This document shows positions 40,975-52,429 of a DNA stretch of 64,000 nt, piece after piece (position 1 is the stretch's first letter; each line of letters begins with the position of its first letter). The stretch lies in the NCBI GenBank assembly GCA_032718565.1, contig JAVGVS010000097.1:626227-690226 (forward strand), written 5' to 3'. This DNA comes from Distichodus sexfasciatus. Taxonomy: Eukaryota > Chordata > Actinopteri > Characiformes > Distichodontidae. The notes beneath the pieces were generated by a model. It was not told where the DNA came from and made no database searches. It saw nothing but the letters and a program-made list of their open reading frames with translations. The translations under genes were made by a program, and so were the position numbers.

Positions 40975-42185
40975 GAAGAATTGTACTAAGTATAAAGGGC
41001 CAAAATCAGACCTGAATTGTCCCATTGACTTTTTTGTTTTATTGGTGTGCTCTGTGTCTTGTGCAATTCATAAATTAATACTAACACAATTGAACACAAT
41101 TGACACAATTATGCTATTTGTTCTTTTTTAAGAAAAAGAAAATAAGAAAATATTAGAAAATGAATGTTTCTTTTATAATGTTTAGCTTTTTGTTTGTTTA
41201 CACCCGTTGTGTAAACAAACAAAAGCATTGTGAAGCATTGAATTATTCAACAAATATAAAGATAATTAAAAAAAAATGATTAATTGAAAAAATCTACTAC
41301 ATTCCGCAGTGTTTGCCCAAACTAATTCTTAAGCGTGATTCTCAGACACATCTTCCCACAGTCAGAGCAATAAAGGCCAGCCTGTCTAAGTCAAGTCTTA
41401 ATGGTGCTTTACTCACTTAAGGAATGAAAAAGCGTAAAATAACGAGGTCTAATTAGCATTGTTGAAAGGCCAGAAATCATCAATTCCTCATTGAAGACTG
41501 TGATGTTTAGGAGGATGGGAAGGTGATAAGGAGCAAATGAAGAGTTTTGTTTCCAGATTTACGCCCCTCAGCAGGAGAGCTTCCGGGAGGACGACACAAT
41601 CAGATCCTCTTTCAAAGAGTAGCGCTTTTAAAAAACAGGGCGGTACAGTGAGGGAAAGTTGAATGCACACCGTCACACTTGCGTTGCTAACTTTAGGGGG
41701 CATTTGCATTGTTTTATAGGTTAATCTACTTAATAATTCAACCTAAAATTTATATTTTTAAACTAAAAAATTCTAATCTAATACCAATCCTCTTCTTACA
41801 TAAAGTGTTATATTTAATAAGCACTGGGACTTCAAAAAGTCAATAAATTATGAAAATATATTAATTTATTGTCTTATCTGAATTAAAAAATCTTTACACT
41901 GGCTTTTAATACTTATAATTTGTCATTTATTTTATTCGTATTTGTCTCAATTAATTTTATTTTCTCCTAAAATTTTTTTTAGTAATTCTTAACTTGTAAC
42001 CTCATTGTGTTTAAATTTCTTTTTATTTATTTTCTACTTATTCATCTCATTTGATGTTTTAACTTATAAATAAATAAAAGTACTTATTCCCCAACTGCTT
42101 ACTTGATTATTTATTTTCATGATTTTTATTTTTAAAGTAAAGAATTTTTTTGCTGCATTTTATATATAAAAGGTGCTATAAAAAT
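40975..42185. other. Unrecognised, mostly AT-rich intergenic DNA
   Basis: 41290-41710 has moderate GC and no repeat signature (CTTCCCACAGTCAGAGCAAT, AGGTCTAATTAGCATTG, CAGCAGGAGAGCTTCCGGG) and may be a conserved noncoding element. The rest is AT-rich and featureless. Confidence 0.3.
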
Positions 42186-42509
42186 AAATATTATTATTAT
42201 CCATATACTAATACTAGTCCAGAGTCTTGAGGATGCAGTGAACCTGCTGCTCTTTTCACACTTCATTGCACATGAGAAAATGGAGAGTTTCCTGTGTTTG
42301 GTGGATTCCATGAAGCTTAACCTGGCCACCAATACAAGCACAGGAAGGGACGGATATGCATTCACGCTGCGCTGAACCCACTCCCACTCTCTCTCTCTTT
42401 CTCTCTTTCAAGCTACAGAATGAGTGGTTTCACTTCTCTCCTTCTCCTCCTCCTCCTCATCCCTCCCTCTTTCCTGACACCCATCTTAAGCTTGGCTTCA
42501 TTGTCCCCA

Positions 42510-44105
42510 TTGTCCAGAAGTGATGGATTTTAGAGTTTACCAAAGACGAAAAGCAACCAAGAAAGGGTCCCAAAAAGGAGGGCTCTCGGGTTGATTGGCA
42601 AGTCCACTCCTCTACCTGTCAAAAGTGGCGATGAATAAGAAGGCTGCTTTGAAACAGGGGCGATACCCAAAAAAGAAATGAATAGGCGAGCTTCGCCACC
42701 GATAAACAATGCAACTACTGAAGATCGGGTGTGAAAAAGATCTATTGTGATTCCTCCCCTTTGCTAAGATGGTTTAACATGATCTCCAGTGATGGCAGAT
42801 AAAGCAATGGTTAGAAACAACAAAAAGAAGGCTGAAAGGTTGTTGTTGTTGTTGTCCCAAAGATATGGATTCTAGAGTTTACCAATTTAAATGGTGGGAG
42901 GAGAAGTGTCCAAAAAAGAAGAACTCTTGGGTTGATTGGCAGGTTGGCTCCTCTACCTGTCAAAAAAGGGGAATGAATGACAAGGAACCCCGAAACACAA
43001 GGCATATTTCAACCACTGATAAACAATGAAGCTACTGAAGATTGGGCCTGAAAAAGATCCTTCAATTTGCCCAGATGGTTTAACATGATCTTTGGTAATT
43101 GCAGATAAAATGATTGTTAGAAACTGACATAAAGAAGGCTGGGGTGAGGACTGAGATCATGCAACCATTATTGTTGTTATTTTACACAAAATGGACTGTG
43201 CAGCTTAAACCAAAAGTTCCAGAAACTTGGTGGGTAAGTAGGAAAGGAGTGCATCTCATTACAAGCTGAAAACCATAGCTATCGTCCTATAATTAGCGCT
43301 ATAGTGAAGGAAAACACAGTTTGACGTCTAACTCTCGAACTGTGCATCCTAGAGTAAAAATTCCTGCTTTAGCTGATTCTTTGGCTTAAGCCAAACAACT
43401 TTCTAACTGGTACTATGTACTTCATATTTTGAAAGATTGAACTAATTTGCATATTATGCAAAACAAACTTTTGTAAACTTATCCTAAGTATTCTTGTTCC
43501 AAAATGATGGATTCGGGAGTTTACCAAAGGCAGAGGCTTCAAGGGAAGGGTTCCAAAAAAAAGGTCTCTTGGATTGATTGGCAAGTCGGCTCCTCCAACT
43601 GTCAAAAGTGCCGATGAATAACAAGGCACCCACTGAATGCTGCTGCTGAAGATCGAGCCTGACAAAGATCTTTTGTAATTCCTTCCTTTGCTAAGATGGT
43701 TTAACCTGATCTCAAGTGACGACCGACAAAGCCATGGTTAAAAACAGCTAAAAACGAAAGAGGTCACTGGGGGGATTGAACTGAGATCATGCAAAAATTC
43801 TTCTTCTTGTTGACCCGAGATTAGCAAAGATGAATGTTGGCAGGAGAAGGGTCCTAAAAAGAATGGCTCTTGTATTGATTTGCAATTTGGCAGTCAAAAA
43901 TGGCGATGAATAAGAAGACTCTCCAAAAAAACAATAAAGAATGGGCAGATTTCAGCAACGATGAACAATGTAGCCACTGAAGATCAGGCCTGAAAAAGAT
44001 TTATTGTGATGCCTCTCTTCACTGAAATGGTTTAACCTGATCTTGGGAGATGGTTCAAAACAGAAAAAGAAGTGTGAAGGAAAGAGACTGAGATCAGGCA
44101 GAAAA
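42510..44105. repeat. Array of four diverged ~300-340-bp modules
   Basis: Modules at about 42510-42845, 42848-43166, 43491-43798 and 43800-44105 share, in order, GGATT.TAGAGTTTACC, TTGATTGGCAAG, CTGTCAAAAGTGGCGATGAA, ATAAACAATGAA.C.ACTGAA, GATC.G.CCTGAAAAAGATC and AAGATGGTTTAACATGATCT. The 324-bp gap between copies 2 and 3 is close to one period and may be a fifth, unrecognisable copy. No coding frame is conserved between units. Confidence 0.8.
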
Positions 44106-44109
44106 CAAG

Positions 44110-44688
44110 GATCACAACGTGATTTTCAGGTTGAAGCATGGCGGCATTGTTAAATGCTAAATAGTGATGCAGACCAGCTGATCATGAAGCCTTATGGCCA
44201 TCGGGCAGTGAATGGGGACCAGGTGGTGACTGGAGAACAAGAGACATGAAAAATAGAAGAATAAGGAAAGGGGGGATGGAGAAGCCAGGATTTTTGGAGG
44301 AAAGTGAAAGACAAAGCTCTCTGCTTTCTTAAATTAAAATTTGAAAAATGAAAAGGTGTTCTGTGTGGTTTTGAGACAAACCAACAATCTCACTTTTTCT
44401 TTAAATATCAAATATTCCAAACCCAATATGAGCTGTGTTGAATAAGATAAAAATGTATAGTAATAAAAATACACAGTGGCCTAGAATTATTTTTGCAATT
44501 TGGCAACAATTCCAAAAATATTGTTAACACATTCAGATTCAAGCCGTACCTTCTGTTATATCACTGTGAATTTGGCCTGCTCTTTTAACCAACAAAGACA
44601 CTAAACTAAAAAACATTTTCATTTGACTGAAATTTGAATGTTTTGGTAGCCTTGACAAGTCAAAACAGTATAATTGTCTCCACCAAAG
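44110..44688. other. Unrecognised intergenic DNA
   Basis: Starts with GGTTGAAGCATGGCGGCATT and becomes AT-rich. Nothing identifiable. Confidence 0.3.
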
Positions 44689-44689
44689 G

Positions 44690-45530
44690 CATTTTTTGCA
44701 CTGGCAGTGTCTATTTTTAATACAAATCCTATTAGCTTCAGCATTCAGAGCACTAAGTGCCATTAGTGGAAAGAAAACGCCAGTGGAGACTAGCTCTTTT
44801 ACGTCGGCTAAACTAGCAATCTCAAAGCAACATGTTACGATGTTAACATGAAATAGCAATGAACATGGAAGTGCCCAATGTCACTTTTTGTACAGTGCCT
44901 TGAAAAAGTATTCATACCCTATGAACTTTTACACATTTTGACACCTTACAACCACAAACTTAAATGTTTTTCATTGAGATCTTCATTGAAACTTATCTAC
45001 AACTTTATCCGTGACCTGTCTGGTGAGTTCCTTGGTCTTCATGATGCTGTTTGTTCACTAATGTTCTCTAACAAACCACTGAGGCCTCCACAGAACAGGT
45101 GTATTTATAATGAGACTAAATTACACACAGGTGAACTCTATTATCTAATTAGGTGACTTCTGAAGGCAATTGATTGCACTGGATTTTATTTAGGGGTATC
45201 AGAGTACAGGGGGCTGAATACAAATGCACGCCACACTTTTCAGATTTTTATTTGCTTAAAATTTTGAAAACCCTGTATAATTTTCGTACCACTTCACAAT
45301 TACGTGCTACTTTGTGTTGGTCTATCACAGAAAATCTCAATGAAAAACATTTAAGTTTGTGTTTGTAAGGTGTCAAAATGAAAGTTCAAGGGGTATGAAT
45401 ACTTTTTCCAAGGCACTGTAACTTAGCAACAACAAGCCTTGAGAGAAGCACTAAGAAAGCACTCTGGAAGTGAGGGTTTGACCGCTCTCTGCGGAAAAAA
45501 CTTTGGTGGACACAGGCCCTAACAGTATTG
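44690..45530 (+). mobile_element. hAT-like element part, interrupted by a Tc1-like element
   Basis: 44690-44815 (TTTAATACAAATCCTATTAG, CTTCAGCATTCAGAGCACTA) and 45455-45530 (CTCTGGAAGTGAGGGTTTGA, CCGCTCTCTGCGG) match the inverse of 27710-27800 and 27530-27600 in the element at 27425-28252. They form one unit split by 44893-45418. Confidence 0.7.
44893..45418. mobile_element. Tc1-like miniature element with ~88-bp terminal inverted repeats
   Basis: The left end CAGTGCCTTGAAAAAGTATT, CATACCC, runs to TTTTTCATTGAGAT. The right end returns it almost perfectly, ending AAGGCACTG. It is flanked by TA on both sides (44891-44892, 45419-45420), the Tc1/mariner target. The 526-bp body encodes no transposase. 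Confidence 0.9.
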
Positions 45531-45533
45531 GGC

Positions 45534-45648
45534 CTTGTTCACCAATCAGTTTTCAGAAGTAATCGGTTCTTAAAATCCATATAAAAATATAAGAATTAAT
45601 TGAAGAAAGAAACATTGGAAAATGTTGGTAAATAACGCCCATTATTTT
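45534..45648. mobile_element. Foldback element, CATTCACCAA family, internally deleted
   Basis: GGGCCTTGTTCACCAATCAG on the left; ACATTGGAAAATGTTGGTAA, ATAACGCCC on the right. Confidence 0.55.
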
Positions 45649-45649
45649 T

Positions 45650-46200
45650 TACAGTGTGGCATCTGGTGGTTCCTTAAAAATTCTGAAAGCAACAAAAACA
45701 TAAATTCAGAGAAGTAACTACACGATGAAGCTGTAACTCTCATAAAGTCTCACAATGTAATAAACATCATATGTTAATGCTTTACACCACAAAATCTCAG
45801 ATTCTTTCTCATCTTTACCTCGTGGTGGGTAAAGTGTGGACTGAAACATCCTCTTAAAACGTCCTCCCCAAATGTGGTTCTTGCGGGCAACTTTAATACA
45901 AACGACATGCTTGAAGTGGAGTTTAATGTCCTTTTGATGGCTCTCGTGCAGCAGACGTTGAAAGACAAGTCGAGCACATAAACAATTAAAACCCAATTTG
46001 GATCTGTTCTGGTCCTTTACTCATTTCTTTCAAAGTGAATTAATCCATTTCGGAAGGGGAAGGGGGGGTTGTCTTGTGTGTCCTTGATCATTTCATTCCT
46101 TTTGACAGTCTGTGTTTTGTTTATTTGATTCTCGTATATATAGTGGCACTGTTGATTGAACACTTGGTTTTAGAGAGTCCTTGAGGATATTTTCTGTTCA
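45650..46200. other. Unrecognised, apparently single-copy stretch
   Basis: No repeat signature. The reverse strand has a 92-codon open frame (45718-45996) whose composition looks fairly protein-like, but no homolog comes to mind. Confidence 0.3.
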
Positions 46201-46319
46201 GTCAATGGGCCTCATTGTGCCATATTTTCTTAAATTTTTACTTAAATTTGTTCTTAAGAAAGTTAACACCTTTCAATAGTATAATATTGTACATGGTGTT
46301 GAAGAAATAAGCTAATGAA

Positions 46320-46540
46320 AGTGAATGATTGTTTGTCATTGTGAACACACCACAGCACAGCACACAGTACACCATAACGAAATATGGCTCCTGCACTTGA
46401 CCCATCTGTGAAGGAGTAGTGGGTCAGCTGAAATGGGCAGCACCTGCGGAGCAGTGCTTAGGGAGGGTATCCAGGTCCAGGACCGGTTCAGGATTCAAAC
46501 GGATGACCTTCTGATCACTGGGGGAACGCCCTTCAAATCA
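46320..46540 (-). mobile_element. SINE-A
   Basis: The reverse strand has the CAGTGATCAGAAGGTCATCC head part, CCTGAACCGGTCCTGGACC, CTACTCCTTCACAGATGGGT, and a TTCACAATGACAAACAATCA tail. Confidence 0.75.
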
Positions 46541-46624
46541 TCAGCAGTTGCACATTCTATTCTTACCTAGGAACAAATCTCAAATAAGAAAACACCGGTA
46601 AATATCTGAATCATTATTTAAGTG

Positions 46625-46866
46625 AATTAAAATGAGTGATTATTTGTCATTGGGAACACTGCACAGCTCAGAACATAGTACACCACAACCAAATGTGACT
46701 TCTGCATTTGGAGCAGTGGACATTTGACATGCAGATTTGCCCAGGGACAGCTCTTGGGGACGGTACCTTGCTCATGAGTACCACAGTGGTACCTTTTCCA
46801 GTCCGTGAACCTGCGACCCTTCATTCATGTGGCCAACTCCCTTACTGTTACGCCACCAACTGCCCC
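46625..46866 (-). mobile_element. SINE-A
   Basis: The reverse strand has GGGGCAGTTGGTGGCGTAAC head, GGTCGCAGGTTCACGGACTG, the GGTACCACTGTGGTACTCAT body and a GACAAATAATCACTCATTTT tail. Confidence 0.8.
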
Positions 46867-47243
46867 GAAAACTGCAAACTTGAAAATGACGAAAAGTGGG
46901 TTTTCAGAACAGGGTTTGGGTTTCTTGTAAGAATGGTTGCTTCTCTAGAAATGAAAGACTGTGAGTAGAGCGTTGTTCACTGATAAAATGGTTTTGTCCC
47001 ACTTCATTGCACTTCATTTTCTCTAGTCTTGATGCAACATTGTCAATGCCAATATTTGATGGCAATGACAGGCTGTTGTGGTAAATTTTTGCCATGTATG
47101 CACTTTATTGTAGAGCATCAATACAGTCAGTCTATAAGAATATCCTTCACAATGCAGTAATAAATTCATCTTAGGCCCTACGCACAAATGTGGCATTTAT
47201 TTATCATTGTGTATTTAGCTATTACTACCCTGGTTTTTCCCCT

Positions 47244-47500
47244 GGAAGTGCAATTAGACTCAGTGCTAATGAGCATCTTGTGTACACATGTGAAATGAGT
47301 CCAGCGCTGAGAACTGTAATTAGCGAGTCATTTCAGTGAATTGAATTGACATTTAATCATGTTCTCCTCTTTGTTTGTAATTAAAGCTTAGGACGCCGAA
47401 TGCTATATTTGTAACTGCAACCAATTGCAGTCTTTACCAGGATTGAGAGCACAGGGCTTTTGAAAGAAGAAATGCAGAATAAAAGGAGGATCCATTTGAG
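47244..47500. other. Homeodomain-site-rich, apparently single-copy block
   Basis: Repeated TAAT-core words (GCAATTAGACTC, GTGCTAATGAGC, CTGTAATTAGCGAG, TTTAATCATG, TTTGTAATTAAAGC) lie in moderate-GC DNA with no repeat signature. Candidate enhancer by composition only. Confidence 0.35.
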
Positions 47501-47719
47501 TGCCTCATTTAAATGAATGCAAGATGTGATACTGAATCATTTAACAGCTGTTCTCGTAATATTTTACTTTGTTGAAGGATATTTTAGCTGGTCACAATCG
47601 TGGTCTGGTGGCTTACACTCACTTTACAATTTTTTGCTTTGTTTTAGTCTTTTCAGGATGGATTGGCTACCATTTTGGGCTTTTCTTTATGAACAAAATA
47701 AGTAAGCAAATGGCTATCA

Positions 47720-47828
47720 CACATCGCAAACTCCACACAGAGAGACACTACAGCCGTTCCCAGGGTTCGAACCCAGGACCTTCTTGCTGTGAGGTCGGCA
47801 GCGCTAACCACTGCACCACCCGCTCAAT
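47720..47828 (-). mobile_element. SINE-B fragment
   Basis: CACATCGCAAACTCCACACA, GGTTCGAACCCAGGACCTTC and GCAGCGCTAACCACTGCACC give the inverted SINE-B 5' half with head. Confidence 0.75.
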
Positions 47829-47829
47829 G

Positions 47830-48590
47830 CCAATCAATTTTGCTATAGTTGCGAGGAAGTTACCTTCAAATCACAGAAACGCAGTATAACTGTTGAGGTA
47901 AAGAAAACATATCATCTTTACTTCGGGTGCAAAGTTGGAGACCAAGATAAGAGCTGGGCTCCACACATTTGCTGCAACAGTTGTGCAACTAACCTTCATT
48001 AATGGCTGAACAGGAACAGAAAATCCATGCCATTTGCAGTACCCATGACTTGGAGAGAGTCTACAGATCATGTCAACAATATCTTTTGAACGGTAGCCAA
48101 TCAGCCTGTTTTATTGTCATATTTGAAATCAGCACACCAAAATGCATCGGAATTGGCAGGTTTTAGTCCCGAAGCAAGCAACTTCCAAAAATTTGTAGAC
48201 CAGTGTTACTGGATGAAATAGCTTGGGTATAGTTTGCTACTTATTCTCTGCATGTAGTAGTAGTGTAGTATAGTGTAGACAACTATTATATTACAACACT
48301 AGCTGGGCTATAGCTAAGCTGCTTTTAATCATGAGAACCCTGTAGCTTGAAAAGCTACTTCCGAAAAGTATCTTGCCCAACGCTAATAAACACATACATG
48401 CTGATATTTTGGTATTTCAAACAACACTAAAACTGGGAGATGTCTTAGAGGCTGCAGTAAATACATAATTTTAATAGTTTATTCTTACACCCCTAGTGGG
48501 AGTGAAATTACATAGATTTTTCCCCATTTCTTTATTGGTTTTTTAATGGGAGCCGGCATGTAGATAAAGCTACAAATCACTTTATTCATC
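47830..48590. other. Intergenic DNA with an AGTAGCTA-type repeat fragment
   Basis: 48225-48385 has GTTTGCTACTTATTCTC, AGCTTGAAAAGCTACTTCCG and GTATCTTGCCCAACGCT, resembling the dispersed element at 57160-57530. The rest is unrecognised. Confidence 0.4.
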
Positions 48591-48960
48591 CATCCGGCCT
48601 CCAAAAGCCCATCGGGGTAGCGAATATCGAGAGGGGCGAGTTGTTCATTTGAGAGCCATTTTCATCTTTGGGCCCATTTCATCGCGCTCCTAATACCGTG
48701 ATGATAATGGCCTCTCTGGCATTTTCCTGCTCTTCATTTGCATTTGAAGTGCATAAACAATATAATCAGCTTCCCTCAATGTGTTCTGAGGGAGAGTGAG
48801 ATCAAGGGAGGTCTATCTCTTCTCCATTTTACTTGTGTAGATAAATTCCTGCTGTTTATTGCTTGTTCCCACAGCACACATAGTTCTCTTTTCATGGATG
48901 GATCGTCAGCAGTGGCATTTCGTGTTTGAAATCAAATCAAAACTGTAACGAACAATGACT
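48590..48960. other. Unrecognised, apparently single-copy stretch
   Basis: CATCCGGCCTCCAAAAGCCC, GGGTAGCGAATATCGAGAGG and CATTTCATCGCGCTCCTAAT show no repeat signature, and TCATTTGCATTTGAAG is octamer-like. Candidate conserved noncoding element. Confidence 0.3.
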
Positions 48961-49294
48961 GTCAATTGCGACCAGGGAGAAAATGCAAATACGGAAGAGA
49001 AGCTTGTCTTATGTTTGTATCCATAAGTGTATATTTTCTCATTTCTGTATATTTTCTGTTCTGGTAATAGGACGTTCTCTGTTCTTGATCCCAGTTGGCG
49101 TCACATCAGGTCTGCTCCTCGCATTTACAATTTAAAATCTTTTTTAAGAAATGACCGAATTGTATTTAAGTTGGGATTTGGTTGAGATAGAGTGAGGCTA
49201 TCAGTGTCATTTTATTTTGTTTACTGTCTTAAACAAGATACACGTTTACATATATGCAGATAATTTTATAAACACATTATTTTATACGTTTGGA

Positions 49295-49860
49295 CTAGAG
49301 ATGGGCTGACACCACTTTTTTTATGTCCGACACTGATACGGATATTGTAAATTTGGATATCTGCCGATAGCGATACAAATCCGATACAGTCACAGTCTTT
49401 TTTTAAACATAAAATAATGCTTTAAAATGTCTGAATACATGACTGAGATTATTGTTATGCTTCAGGAAATGCCTTATTTAAATACGGTTTCCTAACTAAA
49501 ACAACGTAATAATTACACACACACATGTATATGCTAAATTATTTGTTCTGAAAAATTGTTCATTTAGACATATAAATATTTCTTCTTTCTTACTGATTAC
49601 ACTACAACATTATAAAATTGAAAAAAAAAATGATCAATTGAAAATGAAATACTGAAGTTTGTCATTTTGAACCAATTTGGCCTATAAAATGAGCTGCTTT
49701 TGTAGAGAACTACATTTCCCACAATCATCTGCGCGTGCCCCAGAGCCGCGTCACAATGAAGTGCTGGGCGTGCGTTCCAGAATAAACGATGGAAAATCTA
49801 TGGGAAAATCTAAATAAACGGCAGAATTGTGAGTAGAACGCTGGTTGTTGTGGTTATTCA
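49295..49860 (+). mobile_element. hAT-like non-autonomous element (AGATGGGCTGACACCAC end)
   Basis: TAGAGATGGGCTGACACCAC, GTCCGACACTGATACGGATA and ATCTGCCGATAGCGATACAA begin it, and ACTACATTTCCCACAATCAT lies near its far side. It resembles a common teleost repeat. The right end is uncertain. Confidence 0.5.
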
Positions 49861-49869
49861 TCAGCTAAA

Positions 49870-51660
49870 ATATGGTTTGTGTCTGTAACAAAGGCAACAT
49901 TTTGACTGAACTGGAGCGTTATGCGAGTAACGCAAGCATGCACGCGGTCATTAACAGAGCGTGTGTGTTTACATCGCAAAAAATGTTTTTATGCATTTAC
50001 TTCTGTTTTAGTGCACGGAACATCTCACAAATACTTTCACATGCAGAGGGATCAGGTCTTGTCTTGATCGAGCCATTGAAAACATTGTGTGTCACTATTA
50101 AGCATCCGTGTGAAATACAAGCAGAGCTGCTGTAGCAAGTAAAATTATGTTAGGGTTATGTAAAGTTAATGTTAGGGTTAGGGTTACGCTTTACATGCGC
50201 ACCGAAATTTTTTCATTGCACCTACATAGACTTCATCAATTAGTTCATTATTTGAAGAGCATTTATCAGGACCTGTAATCTGGCTCACTTTCTTTCCTTC
50301 CGTGCCTTCTCTGGAAGACCCTGCCAACCTCTGAAACATTACCTTTGATTAACAGAGAAGCAATGACATGCAGCTTCTGCCTGGGTCCTTATGCCCGCCC
50401 ACCTGCCTACTATCCAGGCTGGGGAACAGAACGATTATTTTTTAATTAGATATTTCCATTCATGTTCTTGCTGGTTTGTGTTAAGTGCATGCTTGCACTA
50501 ATTTCTTATATGAAAAATAAAAATAACCTATAATTATAGGGGGGATGTCCATGGATGACATGTTTAGTTCTATTGTGCGTGTGCCTTAAATACCCTAAAT
50601 TCCTTATATACCACAAGTGACTACGGTCACCATGAAGAAGGCTACTGTATCACGATCCACGTCGGGCATGTCGCCTGCTATTCACTGACGGAAAAAAACA
50701 TGACACAGACAAGTGGTAAACATTCAAGTTTGGAATCAGTTTGTGTTCTAATGTGTACGAAGATTTTTCAACCGAATGCCGTGTTAACGCAATTAAAAAA
50801 ATTATAGAAAAATGTATAGAAAAACATGTTAATAAAAATATTCACATACTGTACGTGTAAACAAACCCTTAGTTTGACCAGAACTTTGGGCCAACTGCTG
50901 TTTTATGAATGTATAATACACTGTATATTCTTCTTGACCATTTCAGCATCTGAGCGCTTCATTTGTTGATTTTTCCCCCAGGTTACAGCACCAGAGATGG
51001 TGCGAAAACATAACATGGAAAACCACAAACCACAAATAACATTAAATTTCACACAAAAAAATACTGGCTTGTAAAAAATGAACTTTTGTGTGAAAGGGCC
51101 ACTCCTGACCAAATATGGATCTACAACCAGCAAATACAGGATGTAATAAGAAGATAAGTGTTCAAAAAACATGCAACACACTCAATTTATTTTGCCATAA
51201 ACCTGTTTCCCATATCATTAATGCCCTCCCAGGAAAAAGCTCGGCCTGTAAGAAGGGGCTCAGGGTGGGGTTAAGGGTCATTCCGTGTGCCGAACAGAAA
51301 GAAGCGAGGGAGTGTTGATACTCATCTAGAACCGCTCTGCCCATCCCTGCTTTATCTGTTGAATGCTTGTTTCATCCGTCGGCTGCCTGTCCCGGGTGCG
51401 TTTGAAGGGATTTCAGGGGCCAGATTGCTAATCCTCACACCGAACATGAGCCGAGGTGTGTGCATGTGGGTGCGTTGGGGTTACGACAGACCTCCAGGAC
51501 CGGAGTTTCTTTCTTATGGAAATGGCGAGGGAGCAGTGATGAAAATGCCAGTAAGCTTATCACAGTAGGACAGCTTCAGCAGACAGAGATGAAGGCCCAA
51601 GTGAGAAAATTCGGCTGGTGTGAAGAAGCCAATTCCATGAAGAATGTCTAAATCATCTTT
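49870..51660. other. Unrecognised intergenic DNA
   Basis: A short TTAGGGTTAGGG stretch (50167-50190) is too short to be telomeric. 50280-50480 and 51230-51650 are moderate-GC without repeat signatures (GGAAGACCCTGCCAACCTCT; GGGGCCAGATTGCTAATCCT). No gene supported. Confidence 0.3.
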
Positions 51661-51842
51661 TTTGCTATGCACTTTAACCAACTGCTGTAAATCTGCAGTT
51701 ATTTTCCTGTATTTTGCTGTATTTTCACATCACAGAAAAATACTCCACTTTTAAGGCAGACTGAAATCTACAGCAAACATGTTTTCAAGTGGTTTCTTTG
51801 CAAATATAGTAACACATTATATAACCAAAGCATTCTGGACTG

Positions 51843-52340
51843 CACAGGTGGGCAAAGTAGCTAACTTCATTACTTAAGTGAAAGTACCACTAGTCAAAGT
51901 GAAAGTCGTACAGTCAAATTTTAACTTAAGTTAAAGTGCTGAAGGACTTGTTTTAAAAACTACTTAAGTATTAAAAGTACATCTTTCACTGCATTGTTGC
52001 ATTATTGCCACAACACTTACACAATACCTAATGACTGGCTTGTAGAAGCTGTAGAATAAGGAACTGGTAGAATGTTACAAAATGAAACACAAGGCACAAT
52101 TTATTATTCAACCATGTTATTAATTCTGGCAATAGTACATTACAACTCTACTGTGCATTTTTTTTTACACACCACTCTTATTTATTATCAATTTTAAATA
52201 TATTTTACTTTTTTGGTTAAAAGTCAAATGAATATACACAAGTTTATTTTTACATTTGTCTTTGAAAACACATCCTTATCTTTTGTGTTTCTGAGGAAAA
52301 AAATATAAATAAGCATCATCAAATTTGTAAACCTTACATT
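51843..52340. mobile_element. Non-autonomous DNA element (GGTGGGCAAAGTAGCTAACTT end)
   Basis: CACAGGTGGGCAAAGTAGC, TTCATTACTTAAGTGAAAGT and TTACAAGG-like words match a widespread teleost repeat. A detached relative (GTGGGCAAATATTACTTCAG, 52977-53000) lies just before the next SINE-B. Confidence 0.5.
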
Positions 52341-52429
52341 TATCAAAGTTGGTATCACAAATAAAATCCCATATTGGTTTAGGCTCTATTACTGACTATA
52401 AAATGAGTGAAATTTGGAAGGTACACACT

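Larger units (their letters stand above)
46203..46990. mobile_element. CATTCACCAA-type element split by two SINE-A insertions
   Basis: Element pieces at 46203-46318 (GGGCCTCATTGTGCCATATT, TTGTTCTTAAGAAAGTT), 46545-46622 (CAGCAGTTGCACATTCTATT, AAATAAGAAAACACCGGTAA) and 46866-46980 lie around SINE-A copies at 46320-46540 (-) and 46625-46866 (-). Confidence 0.5.

Noticed and set aside
50150..50200. Interstitial telomere sequence
   Set aside because: Only about two TTAGGG units, and similar short GTTAGGGTTAG words belong to the microsatellite-linked dispersed repeats.
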